From Lachnospiraceae bacterium (lineage in GTDB: Bacteria; Bacillota; Clostridia; Lachnospirales; Lachnospiraceae), in contig JAAUZS010000164.1 of NCBI GenBank assembly GCA_014804495.1, positions 1 to 5,704 on the forward strand: a stretch of 5,704 nt of DNA, given 5' to 3'. The notes below the pieces were generated by a model. That model was not told the origin of the DNA, made no database searches, and worked only from the letters and a program-made list of their open reading frames with translations. Shown piece after piece: positions 4,549 through 5,704 of this stretch. A program made the position numbers and the translations under genes. Position 1 is the stretch's first letter. Each line of letters begins with the position of its first letter.

Positions 4549-5616
4549 ATGCGAGATATAAGAAAAGAGGGAAAATCGCATAATGTGGATGAATCTGGCA
4601 AAAGCACAGGCAGATATTGTGATGTTGACGATAGAAAACGTATGATTGCAGAAAAAAGAAGCGCACAGGTTAATAGAGAAATAGGAATGCTTGTGGCACT
4701 AGTTATCTGCATAGTTATTGGTATTGCATCTATATTTATATATAAAAGTAATAAAAGTAAAAGAAATGAAGAGCAGACTGACATATGTGAAAATGGAGAG
4801 TATGTAGGAGAAAGAGAAGTAGGGATAAAAGAATTAAGTAATGAAGAAAAGAGAGAAGATAAAGAAGATAAATTACCGGAATTCAATATATATGAAGAAA
4901 CAGCAGATATGGATGTGGAGAAAAGGTTCGGGCATTATAAAAAAGAAGTGGAGAAAATTATATATCCTGAAAATATTAGAAGCAGCAGTGTGGTTAAAGA
5001 ACTGACAGAAGATGGAATGATAAAAGATATGATGATAGATGATAAACAGTTAGAAGCTGATATAAGGCTATGGCATGCTTTAAATTATGATATTGGTGTG
5101 GAGGAGGAAAAAAAGGGAGATGCAGGTAATGTTGCAGATCTTACTACACTTAAACCAAAAGACTATAGGGATATTTATAAGCTATGTTATCAGGCATATT
5201 GTATTTTTCCTCAAGCGGATATGGCAACAAGATATGGGAGAAATGCCGGAGATGCATTAAAAACCAGTTTGGATAATGGGGAATATTCTTATTCACAACT
5301 GATTACGGATTTTAATATCTCAAATGAGGGATATGTAACGTCATTTCATTATAGGGACTGTAGTCAAAAACTGGCGGATGGATGTTATTGGGCAGGGGAT
5401 AACTTTAATCAATTTTTATACCATTATTCAGCGTTGTCAGAACATGAAAAAGAGCATTGTGCGCTTATGACATACTTCTATTCTTTTTTTGGAGGTAAAG
5501 AGTCTGGAGAAGAGGGAGTTCAGCATAGAAATGATTTGAAAAAGATACAAAAAGAAGCAAAAAGAATTTTAATGGAAGAATATAATTATCCTGAATCTTT
5601 GTTCAACGAAGAATGA
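4549..5616 (+). CDS. Single-pass membrane protein of unknown function (355 aa)
   Basis: I do not recognise this family. Residues 1-44 are polar and basic. One clear membrane helix spans about 45-65 (IGMLVALVICIVIGIASIFIY), followed by basic SNKSKR, a strongly acidic/basic low-complexity linker (about 70-110), and a soluble domain from about 111 to 355. That domain is rich in aromatics and cysteines (KLCYQAYC 211-218, Cys271, Cys279, Cys304) with a FHYRDCS (266-272) and ADGCYWAGDNFNQFLYHY (276-293) region and a helical C-terminus. There is no identifiable enzymatic motif. The start is ATG 4549 after GGGAAGGA (4531-4538), ten bases upstream; this is weaker than its neighbour's site and fits coupling to the gene 18 bases upstream. 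Shared architecture (N-terminal anchor, charged linker, soluble domain) suggests the two proteins act together at the membrane. No terminator is visible in the remaining 88 bases. Confidence 0.8.
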   Translation: MRDIRKEGKSHNVDESGKSTGRYCDVDDRKRMIAEKRSAQVNREIGMLVALVICIVIGIASIFIYKSNKSKRNEEQTDICENGEYVGEREVGIKELSNEEKREDKEDKLPEFNIYEETADMDVEKRFGHYKKEVEKIIYPENIRSSSVVKELTEDGMIKDMMIDDKQLEADIRLWHALNYDIGVEEEKKGDAGNVADLTTLKPKDYRDIYKLCYQAYCIFPQADMATRYGRNAGDALKTSLDNGEYSYSQLITDFNISNEGYVTSFHYRDCSQKLADGCYWAGDNFNQFLYHYSALSEHEKEHCALMTYFYSFFGGKESGEEGVQHRNDLKKIQKEAKRILMEEYNYPESLFNEE

Positions 5617-5704
5617 ATTATAAATATATTTTGGCAGACTTCATAATAAGGAAAATTAGATAATTATGCCATGTATATAAATATATTTAACTAAAGAGAA
5701 CATA

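Noticed and set aside
4434..4886. Minus-strand 150-codon frame rich in Ser and Leu
   Set aside because: It is the antisense of two well-supported plus-strand genes, with the low-complexity composition expected from antisense of Lys/Glu-rich coding sequence.
1..5704. CRISPR arrays, tRNA or rRNA genes, insertion-sequence ends
   Set aside because: I saw no regularly spaced repeats, no cloverleaf-like sequence and no terminal inverted repeats with flanking duplications.

Overview
The window is AT-rich, gene-sparse DNA with strong AGGAGG-type ribosome binding sites and consensus sigma-A promoters. Its gene families (a CptIN/ToxN-like type III toxin, an Rpn/PDDEXK_2 nuclease, an XRE regulator) suggest a Gram-positive gut clostridium, most likely a Lachnospiraceae relative such as Eubacterium, Roseburia, Coprococcus or Blautia. 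That assignment is inference from gene families and composition. No phylogenetic marker gene is present. The content looks like an accessory or defence island.

Left part (1-861): the window opens inside a probable terminator hairpin, directly followed by a type III toxin-antitoxin endoribonuclease toxin (37-519). This is the arrangement in which a repeat-type RNA antitoxin would lie just upstream, outside the window. On the opposite strand (541-828, extending to about 861) is the C-terminal remnant of what looks like a Mrr-like nuclease.

Middle part (886-2321): a promoter with extended -10 (886-914) and a leader carrying SD / anti-SD / SD segments precede an Rpn-family PD-(D/E)XK nuclease (GTG start 1075, stop 2052). 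The best ribosome binding site belongs to a six-codon reading frame at 1058. Its TGA overlaps the nuclease GTG, so the nuclease is either translationally coupled to a leader peptide or carries a -1 frameshift. Inside the nuclease gene, a perfect GGAGG precedes an in-frame GTG at 1789. That could produce an 87-residue C-terminal protein like the intragenic RpnS antitoxins of E. coli. A 54-codon gene (2103-2267) and a strong terminator (2290-2321) end this transcription unit.

Regulator (2495-3396): an XRE-family regulator (2622-3287) has a near-consensus promoter (2529-2557), TTGATA/TATCAA-type inverted repeats around that promoter, and its own bulged-stem terminator.

Right part (3464-5616): an extended -10 promoter (3527-3555) fires into about 130 nt that fold into hairpins and end at an intrinsic terminator (3667-3693). 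This is either a small RNA or an attenuated leader. Two adjacent genes follow (3742-4530 and 4549-5616). Each encodes a protein with one N-terminal membrane segment and a large soluble domain that I do not recognise. The same TATCAA-type motif lies upstream of the RNA promoter. One working model is therefore that the XRE protein controls itself and the RNA/membrane-protein unit, and this right-hand unit is the best candidate for an undescribed system.
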